64,000 bases of DNA from an uncultured Colwellia sp. (GCA_913062815.1 CAJXWZ010000019.1:40082-104081); one strand, 5' to 3'; counted from the first letter of the stretch, positions 54,714 to 63,679 are shown. Notes: a model not told the origin generated them from the letters alone. Made by a program: numbers and translations.

Positions 54714-55844
54714 TTAATTTCCTTGCGATTGGTTTTTATACTTTCGGTATTCTTGCCATAATTTTTCACGTAACGTAGGATTTGCTTCTTTTAGCGCTGC
54801 TTCTCTAATTTGTCTCGCTACAACATCGTCATCATTACCACTGGGAATATCACCAGGGGGAGCATAGACCGTAGCTTGTTGTTTATACTCTCCTTTTCTG
54901 CCACCCGAGCTTACAGGCGCCATACTGCCATTACCGGAGCTATTATCGCTTCCGCTTGAATTTGCTGTTTTCCCCGCTGAACTGGCTTCTCCGTTCAGCA
55001 CATCATCATATAAACTGCCAAAATCACTCGGTTGCTCAGTTTCTTGACTACTACCTCTTTCATTTTCTTTATTTTGAATGTACTCACGTTCACTTAAAAT
55101 CATACCGTCGTAGTCATTAATTCCTTGATTCAGCTTCCCATCTAACTTAGCTATACGCTCCCCACGAGTCATGCCACTATCTTCACCACCTTTGCTAGCA
55201 GCTGACTGTTCACTTTCGGAGCCACTTTCTTCACCTGACTGCTCACTTGAATTTTGAGACGAAGAGCCTGATTCTGATTGCTTACTCTCTTGGCTTCCTG
55301 ACATCTCAGCTTCATCACTTGGGCTTGATTGACTTGAACTGCTACTTTCCTCTTCAGAGAAATCAATCTCTTCACTAGGATTTTTACTCGGTTCTCCTGA
55401 AACATATTCGGTCGATTGCTCTTCTGATGCTTCAGTACTCTGCCCTTGCTCTGCGGATTGATTTTCGTCTGATTGCTCTCCACCTTGTTCAGATTTATTT
55501 TTAGCTTGTTGGCTATCTGAGCTTGATGATGAGCTACTCATTTGCCCCTCACTTTGGCTTTTGCTTTTCTTTGATGGTTTTTGTGGCTTACTACTGGCAG
55601 TTTGTGAAGGCATAGAGGGTGAACTCTTAGACTTTTGCGCAGACTTACTACCCGATTGACTAGGGGTCGAACGACTAGTCGATGGAGAGCTTGCACTTGA
55701 AGAGCTACTTGAACTTGACGAACTACTCGCACTAGATGGTTGCTGACTTGGTGGCGGTGGTGGTGGTGGTGGCGGTGTAGATTTACAGCCAGAAATTGCC
55801 ATAACAAGTAACAATATATAAATTAGTAAATTCGATATTTTCAT
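54714..55844 (-). CDS. Ser/Gln/Glu-rich low-complexity lipoprotein
   Basis: 376 aa. The lipobox (LLLVMAISGCKST) is followed by nine prolines, then a poly-Ser region and long Ser/Glu/Gln/Lys stretches to about residue 225, surely disordered. The C-terminal 150 residues are more ordered (GMTRGERIAKLDGKLNQGINDYDGMILSEREYIQNKENE and DDDVVARQIREAALKEANPTLREKLWQEYRKYKNQ). Such tails may reach across the periplasm or cell surface. Alternate frames here are open only because of the biased codons (AGC/AGT, CAA, GAA). Confidence 0.78.
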   Translation of the reverse strand: MKISNLLIYILLLVMAISGCKSTPPPPPPPPPSQQPSSASSSSSSSSSSSASSPSTSRSTPSQSGSKSAQKSKSSPSMPSQTASSKPQKPSKKSKSQSEGQMSSSSSSSDSQQAKNKSEQGGEQSDENQSAEQGQSTEASEEQSTEYVSGEPSKNPSEEIDFSEEESSSSSQSSPSDEAEMSGSQESKQSESGSSSQNSSEQSGEESGSESEQSAASKGGEDSGMTRGERIAKLDGKLNQGINDYDGMILSEREYIQNKENERGSSQETEQPSDFGSLYDDVLNGEASSAGKTANSSGSDNSSGNGSMAPVSSGGRKGEYKQQATVYAPPGDIPSGNDDDVVARQIREAALKEANPTLREKLWQEYRKYKNQSQGN

Positions 55845-55854
55845 AAGTACATTC

Positions 55855-57126
55855 TCATCTGGTCAAAACATACAGAGGTATTTTTTGTGTATCTACCGGT
55901 GCACCATTAATCAATTTTGGTCTAAATTTTGTATTTCGCAAGTATCTAAAAATTTTAATCCTTTGAGAGACATCATCTTTATATGCGGCGTCAGTCACTT
56001 CGATATTCCTAGCGTCACCGTGTCGCGTTATATCTATAGAAACACGCGCGTACTTTGGACGCTCTTCAGCACTAATAGAATCAAGGTGTCCTCTAGTGAT
56101 TCCATCGAGATGGGGTAAATTGGGTAACGAGATAGGTTGAGTAAAAAGCGACTCTATTTCTGGAGTGAAATTACTTAATGTCAATGCATATTGGTAAGTA
56201 CTTTGATACTGCTTAAGCGCACTTCGCCTTTTATTATAAACAAGATGCCAATCTGCAAGCTTTAATCTATTTTTAATTAATGATGCGTCGGTCGTATCGG
56301 TTTGTTTTTGTAAAATCTCATACTCTCGTTCAATTAAAAATTTTCCAACTTTGTAACTGCTTCGTTGCATATCAGAGTTATATTTTGATTTAACTTCATG
56401 CGCAACGGTGCGTGCGTTACTTGGCGATGTAGCATTATTACTCATGTGGATTGCTAATAAATGCTTCGTTAACATTAAACCGTTATAAGCTTGAACAAGT
56501 TTAATGTCACTATCGCCAAACTGTAATGCGATCAAGTTTGCTGCTCGATAATAAGCGGTATAAGAGTTAACTAGATCTTCTATAGGTTTACCTGAAAAAC
56601 TTGATAGAAATGATCTTAAATACCATTTGGCACGGGTTAATTCAATATCAAGTAGCTCAGAATCATGGTTACCATAATTTCGGCGATATATTTGATAAAG
56701 GTGGTGATAATTATTATTAACTAATATCCATTGCTCACTTTTTTTCAAATTGTTTATTAGTTGAAATACAATAGGTATTTGAGAGGTAGAATATAACCCT
56801 TCATTAATTTTATTCACATGAATTGACCGCTTTAAAACTTCGATAGCTTTATAATATTTTTCGTTTTTTTCATAAATATTTGCGAGACCAATTAATTGCT
56901 GAGCAATGGGAGCGGCATATGCTCCTTGAGCAGATTCCAGTTCTTCAATCGCATCTTGATATTTTTCTATACTATCTTTAAAAGATTTCAATTTTTCTTG
57001 ATCGGTAGCTGCAGTATCATTAATTATAATGACATCTGAGCTAGCAGAGTTTATCTCTGCTAATGAATAACTAGGTTTAGAAAATATAAACAATAGCGAT
57101 ACAAATAGAAAAAAACAGCTTCTCAT
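55855..57126 (-). CDS. Secreted TPR protein with TonB_C-like C-terminal domain
   Basis: 423 aa and first gene of the operon. Signal peptide (SCFFLFVSLLFIFSKPSYSLAE). TPR-like helices lie at about 60-140 (LIGLANIYEKNEKYYKAIEVLKRSI). The C-terminal 80 residues resemble a TonB C-terminal fold (YARVSIDITRHGDARNIEVTDAAYKDDVSQRIKIFRYLRNTKFRPKLINGAPVDTQKIPLYV). There is no cytoplasmic TonB anchor helix, so it is periplasmic. AGGGGG lies five nt before the ATG, partly inside a CCCTTATAAGGG palindrome. Confidence 0.8.
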   Translation of the reverse strand: MRSCFFLFVSLLFIFSKPSYSLAEINSASSDVIIINDTAATDQEKLKSFKDSIEKYQDAIEELESAQGAYAAPIAQQLIGLANIYEKNEKYYKAIEVLKRSIHVNKINEGLYSTSQIPIVFQLINNLKKSEQWILVNNNYHHLYQIYRRNYGNHDSELLDIELTRAKWYLRSFLSSFSGKPIEDLVNSYTAYYRAANLIALQFGDSDIKLVQAYNGLMLTKHLLAIHMSNNATSPSNARTVAHEVKSKYNSDMQRSSYKVGKFLIEREYEILQKQTDTTDASLIKNRLKLADWHLVYNKRRSALKQYQSTYQYALTLSNFTPEIESLFTQPISLPNLPHLDGITRGHLDSISAEERPKYARVSIDITRHGDARNIEVTDAAYKDDVSQRIKIFRYLRNTKFRPKLINGAPVDTQKIPLYVLTR

Positions 57127-57772
57127 AGTTCCCCCTTATAAGGGCAGTACACACCATAAACACGCTAATTACAGCGTCATTAACTTATTGCCTAAAATGA
57201 CAATATACTTGGGTATTATTGAGGTTAGCTATTTCCGTTTTATCGTTTCTAATTTATTTTATTATATTGAATTATCTGTGATTTTTAGTATTTTTATACG
57301 TAATTAGGTCATAACACTAGCATATAATTAGCAAAGCTATTTTGTTAGCGTCCTTAAATATAAAGTATAGATAGCAATGCGATTATGTAAAGGAGTCGCA
57401 TAAGAATTTTTTAATATATGGCTATCAAGTGAATAGACTAATTTTAGCTATTAACTAGCGGCAGCGGATCTTTCAAGGGTTAATTTGACAGTAGTTTGAT
57501 TGGTATTTAAGTAAAACAGAGCGATTGAATTATAGATTGCAACTCAAAAGTGCGATAACGCATTATGAATTTCAAACAGAGGTAATTAGAATTTATTAAT
57601 GACTAACCCGAACTATTAAGTTGCTTTGCATACAAAGCTGGCAAAAAGACAAATAAGATATTCTTCGAAACAATATCACTATAAAAATGTCTGCTGACAA
57701 GCCTAATAATTAGCTAAGCATTTGATCTTGACTATAATAATACTTAGTGAAAAAAAAACTAAGGTTATAGCA
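57127..57772. other. 646-bp gap between the envelope operon and the thioesterase gene
   Basis: This A/T-rich region separates two divergent transcription units. It holds the palindrome CCCTTATAAGGG (57133-57144), which covers the Shine-Dalgarno of the first operon gene, and TATAAT at 57733-57738, a possible -10 for the thioesterase. I see no convincing ORF, RNA gene or terminator. Its length suggests complex regulation of the operon. Confidence 0.5.
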
Positions 57773-58258
57773 ATGAGTAAGCATAATGACAACAGTGTAG
57801 AATTTTGTTTTCTAGCTGAACCAACTGATGTGAATTTTGGTGGAAAAGTCCATGGCGGTATGGTGATGAAATGGATTGATCAAGCTTCTTATGCATGTGC
57901 CGCCAAATGGAGTAAACGCTATAGTGTTACTGTTTCTGCCAACGGTATTCGATTTATCAGGCCTATTCTTGTTGGTCAAATGGTCAGTGTTACTGCGTCT
58001 ATTGTGCATACCGGTAGAAGTAGTATGCATATATACGTAGTAGTTCGCGCTCGTGATCCTAAAGAAGATAGCCCAGTAATTACAAACCGTTGCTTTATTA
58101 CCTTTATGGCAACTGATGAAAGCGGTTATCCTATTAAAGTTCCAGAGTTCACCCCGAAAACAGCAGAAGATGAAAAACTAGAGCAAGTAGCTATGCATGC
58201 AAAAGACTTCGCTAAACAGTTAGATAATGATTTCGAAGAAAAACTTGGTTGGAAGTAG
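57773..58258 (+). CDS. Hotdog-fold acyl-CoA thioesterase
   Basis: 161 aa from ATG 57773 (AAGG eight nt upstream; the ORF track begins 17 codons earlier). The motif NFGGKVHGGMVMKWIDQASYACAAKW, followed by VSANGIRFIRPILVGQMVSVTASIVHTGRSSM, is the YciA/BACH-type acyl-CoA hydrolase signature. Releases fatty acids from CoA in the cytoplasm; chain-length preference is unknown. Single gene with its own promoter region. Confidence 0.88.
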   Translation: MSKHNDNSVEFCFLAEPTDVNFGGKVHGGMVMKWIDQASYACAAKWSKRYSVTVSANGIRFIRPILVGQMVSVTASIVHTGRSSMHIYVVVRARDPKEDSPVITNRCFITFMATDESGYPIKVPEFTPKTAEDEKLEQVAMHAKDFAKQLDNDFEEKLGWK

Positions 58259-58417
58259 CTTACTTTGCTTAATAAATATTCAACGTTATGGAATAACTAC
58301 CTGAAAAACAACACTAAGAAAAACTTGCAAAGAAATTAAAATCTGCTTACTTGGCAAGCTATGTAAAAGTTGCTATCAATAGTGTCCGTTAAAATTCAGC
58401 GAAAGGTAGAACTAATC

Positions 58418-58813
58418 ATGCAATATCCAGCACACGGAAGTTACAGTATTGAACAACAAAATAATATTTTATTAATTGATGCTCAAGGCCCTTTTAATGA
58501 TGTTTTCCTTGAGCAATATCATCAAGATATTGAACTAATTACTAAAAAAATGAATGACGGTCCTTGGGCCTCATTAGTTTCTTTTAAAGGGAATGGTGTT
58601 TTCACTCCTGATGCAGAAGAAAAGTTGATTGAAACAACTCATTATCGTGAAAAAAATGGCATGGTTGCCGTTGCTGCTGTCATACTAAACAGTGCCTATG
58701 CAGATATTTTACAAATGCAATTACAACGAATTTATCAAGGCTGTAACATCAAGTTTAATTTTTTTAGCGATACAAAGAATGCACAAAAATGGCTCAATAG
58801 TCTTATTAATTAA
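58418..58813 (+). CDS. Small cytoplasmic protein of unknown function (STAS/SpoIIAA-like fold possible)
   Basis: 131 aa from ATG 58418; the ORF track begins 16 codons earlier without a clear ribosome site. The composition alternates beta strands and amphipathic helices (NILLIDAQGPFNDVFLEQYHQDIELITKKM, GPWASLVSFKGNGVFTPDAEEKLIETTHYREKNGMVAVAAVI), which resembles SpoIIAA/STAS-like single-domain proteins. No close family recognised. Flanked by thioesterase and sfsA, not tightly coupled to either. Confidence 0.6.
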   Translation: MQYPAHGSYSIEQQNNILLIDAQGPFNDVFLEQYHQDIELITKKMNDGPWASLVSFKGNGVFTPDAEEKLIETTHYREKNGMVAVAAVILNSAYADILQMQLQRIYQGCNIKFNFFSDTKNAQKWLNSLIN

Positions 58814-58833
58814 GCTATACTTTTCTCATCGAT

Positions 58834-58863
58834 TTGACAATCTACTTAATAGCCTTTGTTAAT
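58834..58863 (+). promoter_or_regulatory. Likely sfsA promoter
   Basis: TTGACA (58834-58839), an 18-bp spacer and GTTAAT (58858-58863) suit a sigma-70 promoter. Transcription would start near 58870, leaving a leader of roughly 45 nt that consists mostly of the following hairpin. Confidence 0.45.
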
Positions 58864-58875
58864 TAACCGTTTTAT

Positions 58876-58912
58876 CGTAAGCTTTACTTCATTTTATAAA
58901 GTAAAGCTTACG
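58876..58912 (+). promoter_or_regulatory. 14-bp hairpin abutting the sfsA start codon
   Basis: CGTAAGCTTTACTT-(9 nt)-AAGTAAAGCTTACG is a perfect inverted repeat that ends one base before the sfsA ATG, and there is no free Shine-Dalgarno. In RNA it would bury the ribosome landing site; in DNA it could be an operator. Confidence 0.6.
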
Positions 58913-58913
58913 A

Positions 58914-59621
58914 ATGAATTTAGATCTTAGCTCTGCCATACTAATTCAACGTTACAAACGCTTCCTTGCTGATGTAACTTTATCCGATGGTAATATGACC
59001 ACAATGCATGTGGCAAATACCGGCGCTATGACCGGCTGTGCGCAGCCGAAAGATATAGTTTGGTATAGTAAATCTCCTAATCCTAAGCGCAAGTATCCTT
59101 TTAGTTGGGAGTTAACACAAACCCAACACAACCACTTTATTTGCGTGAATACCATTCGTGCAAACCAATTAGCGGAAGAAGCTATTCTAAACGGCACAAT
59201 TGTAGAAGTTCAAGGGTTTAATAAATTAGAAAGAGAAGTGAAATACGGCGAAGAAAACAGTCGAGTAGACCTGCTATTAACTTATGAACCAAAGCCAGGA
59301 ACCTTGACTAAAACATATATTGAAGTCAAAAGTGTTACTCTACTCGAACAAGGTCAAGGATACTTCCCTGATACGGTTACAACGCGTGGTCAAAAACATT
59401 TACGAGAATTAATGACATTAGTAAAGAATGGGCATCGAGCCATACTTTTATTTACGGTTTTACACACAGGTATTAAGAATTTTAAAGTCGCTACACATAT
59501 TGACAAGAAGTATGCTGAATTGTTTAAAGAGGCTATTGAATCTGGTGTAGAAATATTAGTTTATCAAGCTGATATTTCTCCTGAAAACATATCCTTAACA
59601 AAGCGCATTAACTTTAAATGA
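58914..59621 (+). CDS. sfsA: SfsA family protein (sugar fermentation stimulation protein)
   Basis: 235 aa, the same length as E. coli SfsA (234). Characteristic blocks are [63 protein letters not shown] and [16 protein letters not shown]. The acidic and Lys residues in SRVDLLL..YIEVKS match a PD-(D/E)xK nuclease-like fold; a DNA or RNA role has been proposed for the family. Starts at ATG directly after a strong hairpin. Confidence 0.95.
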   Translation: MNLDLSSAILIQRYKRFLADVTLSDGNMTTMHVANTGAMTGCAQPKDIVWYSKSPNPKRKYPFSWELTQTQHNHFICVNTIRANQLAEEAILNGTIVEVQGFNKLEREVKYGEENSRVDLLLTYEPKPGTLTKTYIEVKSVTLLEQGQGYFPDTVTTRGQKHLRELMTLVKNGHRAILLFTVLHTGIKNFKVATHIDKKYAELFKEAIESGVEILVYQADISPENISLTKRINFK

Positions 59622-59658
59622 TATCAAAATTTTAAAATAACCCTATAGGACTTTGTAT

Positions 59659-61038
59659 ATGCTTAAATCAATCCTTATTTTTGTGAGCTCTCTGCTGTTT
59701 TATTTTGCACTTGCCACTCCGTCAATTGCCCAAATAAAGTACCAAGATCAACATATGCTTCATCAAATAGTTCAACAGATTTCAGCTGAAAATATTGAAA
59801 AGGATATCACTACCTTAGTTGATTTTGGTACACGACATACGCTGTCAGAGACTAAATCAGATACACGGGGTATCGGCGCTGCAAGACGTTGGATCAAGTC
59901 AGAATTTGAAAAAATATCCGCGCAATGTAATCAGTGTTTAGAGGTATATTTTCAAGGAGCGACAATTTCTGGTGAGAAACGTATACCAAACCCAGCAGAA
60001 GTTATCAGTGTCATTGCAGTTTTAAAAGGTAAAACTGATCCTAACCGATATGTGATTATGTCTGGGGATATTGATTCAAGAGTAAGCGACATTATGGATT
60101 CAACTTCTGACTCTCCCGGTGCCAACGATAATGCTTCTGGTGTAGCAGGGGTATTAGAGGCAGCGAGAGTTTTAACAAAGTATAAATTTAATGGCTCTAT
60201 TGCTTTCGCCGCTTTATCGGGAGAAGAGCAAGGCCTGTTCGGCGGCAAGATAATGGCACAACAAGCCAAAGAAGACGGTTGGCGTATAAAAGCTGTGTTG
60301 AACAACGACATGATTGGCAATATTGAGGGAGTAAATGGCGTAGTAAATAATACTACCGCTCGAATTTTCGCCGAAGGAACTCGACAAACAGAAACCCTAG
60401 ACCAAGCGAAAACACGTCGATTCACTGGCGGTGAAGTTGACTCTCCTACTAGAAACTTAGCACGTTATATAGATCAAATGGCTGATAGATATATTCCTAA
60501 CCTCGACACTATGATGATTTATCGACTAGATAGATTTGGTCGAGGGGGACACCACCGCCCTTTTAATGATCTTGGCTACCCAGCGGTTCGAATTATGGAA
60601 ACAAATGAAAACTATAACCGTCAACATCAAGATTTAAGAATTGAGAATGGCGTCAGCTATGGTGATACGCTTAATGGAGTAAACTTCAATTATGCGGCTA
60701 AATTAACTAGTCTCAACGCTGTTTCTCTTGCGGGGATGGCATGGGCACCCAACCCACCAGTGAATGTCAGTATTTCTGGCGCTGTAAAAGCAAGTACCAC
60801 ATTAAAATGGGAAAAAGCGAATCATAATGAAAAATCGAATATCTTAGGCTATAAAATTTATTGGCGATTAACCGATGCTTCTCAGTGGCAAAACAGTATT
60901 TTTGTTGGCAATGTTTCACAATACACGCTAAAAAACATAGTGATTGATAATTACTTCTTTGGTGTTGCAAGTGTCAATAATGAGGGTTTTGAAAGTCCTG
61001 TTGTGTTTCCTGGTGACGCTGGTTCGTTTGGTCAATAA
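59659..61038 (+). CDS. Secreted M28-family zinc peptidase with C-terminal Fn3-like domain
   Basis: 459 aa from ATG 59659 (AGGAC nine nt upstream). Signal peptide LLFYFALATPSIAQ. The M28 metal ligands are recognisable in MSGDIDSRVSD, SPGANDNASGVAGVLEAARVL, ALSGEEQGLFGG and LNNDMIGNI, and RGGHHRPFNDLGYPAVRIME. The usual HxD is replaced by DID in MSGDIDS, so the first ligand is atypical. The last 90 residues (ISGAVKASTTLKWEKANHN..GYKIYWRLTDASQWQ) look like a fibronectin III domain. Probably an exported aminopeptidase for scavenging peptides. Confidence 0.87.
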   Translation: MLKSILIFVSSLLFYFALATPSIAQIKYQDQHMLHQIVQQISAENIEKDITTLVDFGTRHTLSETKSDTRGIGAARRWIKSEFEKISAQCNQCLEVYFQGATISGEKRIPNPAEVISVIAVLKGKTDPNRYVIMSGDIDSRVSDIMDSTSDSPGANDNASGVAGVLEAARVLTKYKFNGSIAFAALSGEEQGLFGGKIMAQQAKEDGWRIKAVLNNDMIGNIEGVNGVVNNTTARIFAEGTRQTETLDQAKTRRFTGGEVDSPTRNLARYIDQMADRYIPNLDTMMIYRLDRFGRGGHHRPFNDLGYPAVRIMETNENYNRQHQDLRIENGVSYGDTLNGVNFNYAAKLTSLNAVSLAGMAWAPNPPVNVSISGAVKASTTLKWEKANHNEKSNILGYKIYWRLTDASQWQNSIFVGNVSQYTLKNIVIDNYFFGVASVNNEGFESPVVFPGDAGSFGQ

Positions 61039-61125
61039 TCAAGGTGCCATAGAGAATACATGTTGATGATGGTGTCGAAGGTAATTTAATGCTTGGCTCT
61101 TCGCCAGAGCAGAGGTTAGTTTTAG

Positions 61126-61878
61126 TTATAAGCCCCACTTATCAATAATTTTTTGATAAGTTCCCTTATTCTTAATTTTTGTTAACGCTTCTTTTAATCT
61201 GTTCACGGTTTCAATTGGCGTTTTCAATCCTGTCGCTATATGTAACTCTGAAGGAAAGTCTTCTAATTGAACATAAGCTTTAATGTCCTCTTTATTCAAA
61301 CCTATACTCGACATTTCTTGTTCCAGCGCGATAAAATTAGTCAAAATAAAGTCAATTCGCTTTTTAAATAGCATATGCCACATTTGCTCATATCTAACAG
61401 CCAAATATAAGTTTTCTTCGCTTGTAAAGCCGGCTTGCTTTAAATACGTTTCAGAATGATAACCTCTAATAGTACCCACTACATGCCGTTTTGCATCATC
61501 GATTTTTTGTAAATTTAAATCAGAACGATTTTTCAAACCAATCAAAAATGCTGCTGCCTTGTAACTTTGGCCTATCCATTGAAATTCTAGTAAACGTGCA
61601 GGGGTTTTCAATAAAGAAAACATAAATACGTTGGGCTGATCTTTCGTAGTTTTATAACTTCTAGCGAAAGGTATTATTTTAATTTTTGCTTTAATACCAG
61701 CAGTTTCACAAACGGCTTCTACAACCTCAATTAAAAACCCTTTAGGTTTGTTTTCATCATCTAAGTAATGGTATGGCGGAAGGTTTTCAGCTACAAATAG
61801 TAGCGAATTAGAATAACTAGTATTATTAAAGCCCAATAAGAAAAACAATAAAATGATAACTTTATATTTTAGTTTCAC
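61126..61878 (-). CDS. Periplasmic solute-binding protein (SBP_bac_3 type)
   Basis: 250 aa with a signal peptide (VIILLFFLLGFNNTSYSNS). The pattern LFVAENLPPYHYLDDENKPKGFLIEVVEAVCETAGI and later VGTIRGYHSETYLKQAGF is that of family-3 binding proteins, which bind polar amino acids or feed signalling. No ABC transporter genes adjoin it, so it may be an orphan sensor-type protein. Lies downstream of the rpsQ terminator on the same strand. Confidence 0.82.
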   Translation of the reverse strand: MKLKYKVIILLFFLLGFNNTSYSNSLLFVAENLPPYHYLDDENKPKGFLIEVVEAVCETAGIKAKIKIIPFARSYKTTKDQPNVFMFSLLKTPARLLEFQWIGQSYKAAAFLIGLKNRSDLNLQKIDDAKRHVVGTIRGYHSETYLKQAGFTSEENLYLAVRYEQMWHMLFKKRIDFILTNFIALEQEMSSIGLNKEDIKAYVQLEDFPSELHIATGLKTPIETVNRLKEALTKIKNKGTYQKIIDKWGL

Positions 61879-62028
61879 CTAATCATCCTTTAGATCGACA
61901 ACATCTAATTTACAGCATAGTCAATTTTCATTTAACAAACTAGCAAGATAGAGTTTTAGTGACAAGCGAATCTAAAGTCTACTTTGTCTAGATGACAGAT
62001 TTAATGCTAATCATTTTTAAGCCAATAA

Positions 62029-62060
62029 AAAACCCTTACCAAATGAATGATAAGGGTTTT
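62029..62060 (-). terminator. Intrinsic terminator ending the S10 operon
   Basis: AAAACCCTTA-(12 nt)-TAAGGGTTTT is a perfect 10-bp stem with a T-run on the minus strand (TTTTTATTGG). It lies 44 bp after the rpsQ stop. Confidence 0.8.
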
Positions 62061-62103
62061 CAAATAACACTTATTAAAATTTAATTTAGTATCGAAATAC
62101 TAA

Positions 62104-62355
62104 TTATGCTTTAACAAGAACGTCAACTAATTTCCAGTTCTTAGACTTAGAAATTGGTGCGCATTCAGTGATAGTAACTACATCACCTTCGTTACATACG
62201 TTAGTTTCATCATGCGCTTTCAACTTAGTTGAACGCGTAATGTACTTACCATACATAGGGTGCTTAACGCGACGTTCGATCATTACAACAATAGACTTAT
62301 CCATTTTGTTACTGATAACAACGCCTTGTAGTGTGCGGATTTTGGCTTCGCTCAT
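62104..62355 (-). CDS. rpsQ: 30S ribosomal protein S17
   Basis: 83 aa (E. coli 84), reading [46 protein letters not shown]. An RNA-binding OB-fold primary assembly protein of the small subunit. The ATG overlaps the rpmC stop (TAATG). It is the last gene of the S10 operon here and is followed by a terminator. Confidence 0.98.
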   Translation of the reverse strand: MSEAKIRTLQGVVISNKMDKSIVVMIERRVKHPMYGKYITRSTKLKAHDETNVCNEGDVVTITECAPISKSKNWKLVDVLVKA

Positions 62356-62546
62356 TACTTACCTGCCTTTTCAGTGATGATAGTCTTAACACGTGCAATG
62401 TTGCGACGTACAGTTCTTAGCAAGTGAGTTTGTGCTAATTGACCAGTGCTTGCTTGCATGCGGTAGTTAAACTGCTCGCGTAGAAGCTCTAGTAATTCAG
62501 CGTTAAGCTCTTCAATGCTTTTTGCTTTAAGTTCGCTAGCTTTCAT
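62355..62546 (-). CDS. rpmC: 50S ribosomal protein L29
   Basis: 63 aa, the family length, with [48 protein letters not shown]. Two-helix protein at the polypeptide exit rim. Overlaps the neighbouring stops by one base at each end. Confidence 0.98.
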   Translation of the reverse strand: MKASELKAKSIEELNAELLELLREQFNYRMQASTGQLAQTHLLRTVRRNIARVKTIITEKAGK

Positions 62547-62959
62547 TACATTACCGTCCTAGTTACGAAGGTAGTTTTAAACGGAAGTTTAGCAGCAGCT
62601 AAAGCAAATGCTTCACGCGCTATTTCTTCAGGAACACCTTCCATTTCATAAAGAACACGGCCAGGAAGAATTTGGCAAACCCAATATTCTACTGAACCCT
62701 TACCTTTACCCATACGAACCTCAAGAGGTTTTTTGGTAATTGGCTTATCAGGGAAAACGCGTATCCATATTTTACCTTGACGTTTAACATGACGAGTCAT
62801 GGCACGACGAGCGGCTTCAATTTGGCGTGCAGTCATACGACCACGTTCAACCGATTTTAAACCGAAAGTACCGAAGCTTACTGAACTACCAACCTGTGCA
62901 AGACCACGGTTACGTAATTTAAATTGCTTACGGAATTTAGTACGTTTTGGTTGTAACAT
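62546..62959 (-). CDS. rplP: 50S ribosomal protein L16
   Basis: 137 aa (E. coli 136). Begins [36 protein letters not shown], with [26 protein letters not shown] downstream. Binds near the A-site of the large subunit. Contains the Arg that is hydroxylated in E. coli L16 (the RMGKGKG segment). Confidence 0.98.
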   Translation of the reverse strand: MLQPKRTKFRKQFKLRNRGLAQVGSSVSFGTFGLKSVERGRMTARQIEAARRAMTRHVKRQGKIWIRVFPDKPITKKPLEVRMGKGKGSVEYWVCQILPGRVLYEMEGVPEEIAREAFALAAAKLPFKTTFVTRTVM

Positions 62960-62971
62960 TACTTATTCCTC

Positions 62972-63667
62972 TTACTTCGATTTACGGTTGTTTTTTCTTT
63001 TAGGCTTAGCAGCTGGTTGCTCTGCTTGCAATGGCATTTTACCAATGATTTCGCCTTTAAAGATCCAAACTTTAATACCAATTACACCGTAAGTAGTGTC
63101 ACCACGCGCTATTGCGTAGTCGATATCTGCACGTAATGTATGTAGAGGTACACGACCTTCACGATACCATTCTGCACGTGCAATATCAGCGCCGCCTAAA
63201 CGACCACTAACTTGAACTTTGATGCCTTTGGCGCCTAAACGCATTGCGTTTTGTACGGCACGCTTCATAGCGCGACGGAACATAACACGACGTTCTAATT
63301 GACTAGCAATGCTGTCTGCAACTAGCTGCGCATCCATTTCTGGCTTACGAACTTCAGCTATGTTGATTTGAGCAGGAACACCAGCAATTTTAGAAACCGC
63401 TAAACGTAATTTCTCAACATCTTCGCCTTTCTTACCGATAACAACACCTGGACGAGCCGTGTGAATTGTTACGCGGATAGATTTAGCTGGACGCTCAATA
63501 ACTACTTTAGACAATGAAGCTTTTTTAAGTTTTGCTTTTAAATATTCGCGAACCTTGTGGTCCCCGTCTAAGTTACTAGCAAAATCTGCACTGCTTGCAA
63601 ACCAAGTAGACGCATAAGGTTTAGTGATACCTAAGCGAATACCGGTAGGATTAACTTTTTGACCCAT
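62972..63667 (-). CDS. rpsC: 30S ribosomal protein S3
   Basis: 231 aa (E. coli 233). Begins [33 protein letters not shown]. The KH domain reads [21 protein letters not shown], and [27 protein letters not shown] closes the C-terminal domain; the tail is Lys/Arg-rich. At the mRNA entry channel. Confidence 0.98.
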   Translation of the reverse strand: MGQKVNPTGIRLGITKPYASTWFASSADFASNLDGDHKVREYLKAKLKKASLSKVVIERPAKSIRVTIHTARPGVVIGKKGEDVEKLRLAVSKIAGVPAQINIAEVRKPEMDAQLVADSIASQLERRVMFRRAMKRAVQNAMRLGAKGIKVQVSGRLGGADIARAEWYREGRVPLHTLRADIDYAIARGDTTYGVIGIKVWIFKGEIIGKMPLQAEQPAAKPKRKNNRKSK

Positions 63668-63679
63668 ACTAATATACTC

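Noticed and set aside
55169-55807. Minus-strand ORFs of 104 and 89 aa in other frames of the Ser-rich lipoprotein gene
   Set aside because: The biased low-complexity codons keep the alternate frames open; the 376-aa frame has a lipobox signal and ordered C-terminus, and overlapping coding is not supported.
42411-57126. Operon as a Zorya-type phage defence or a type VI secretion locus
   Set aside because: Zorya needs OmpA-type ZorB and helicase or nuclease subunits, and T6SS needs TssB/C, Hcp and VgrG; none is present, only single shared parts (MotA-like channel, vWA, FGE-like and FHA-like domains).
57400-57720. Small ORF or RNA gene in the thioesterase upstream gap
   Set aside because: Only very short ORFs without ribosome sites and no convincing hairpin-plus-T-run or tRNA-like folds were seen.
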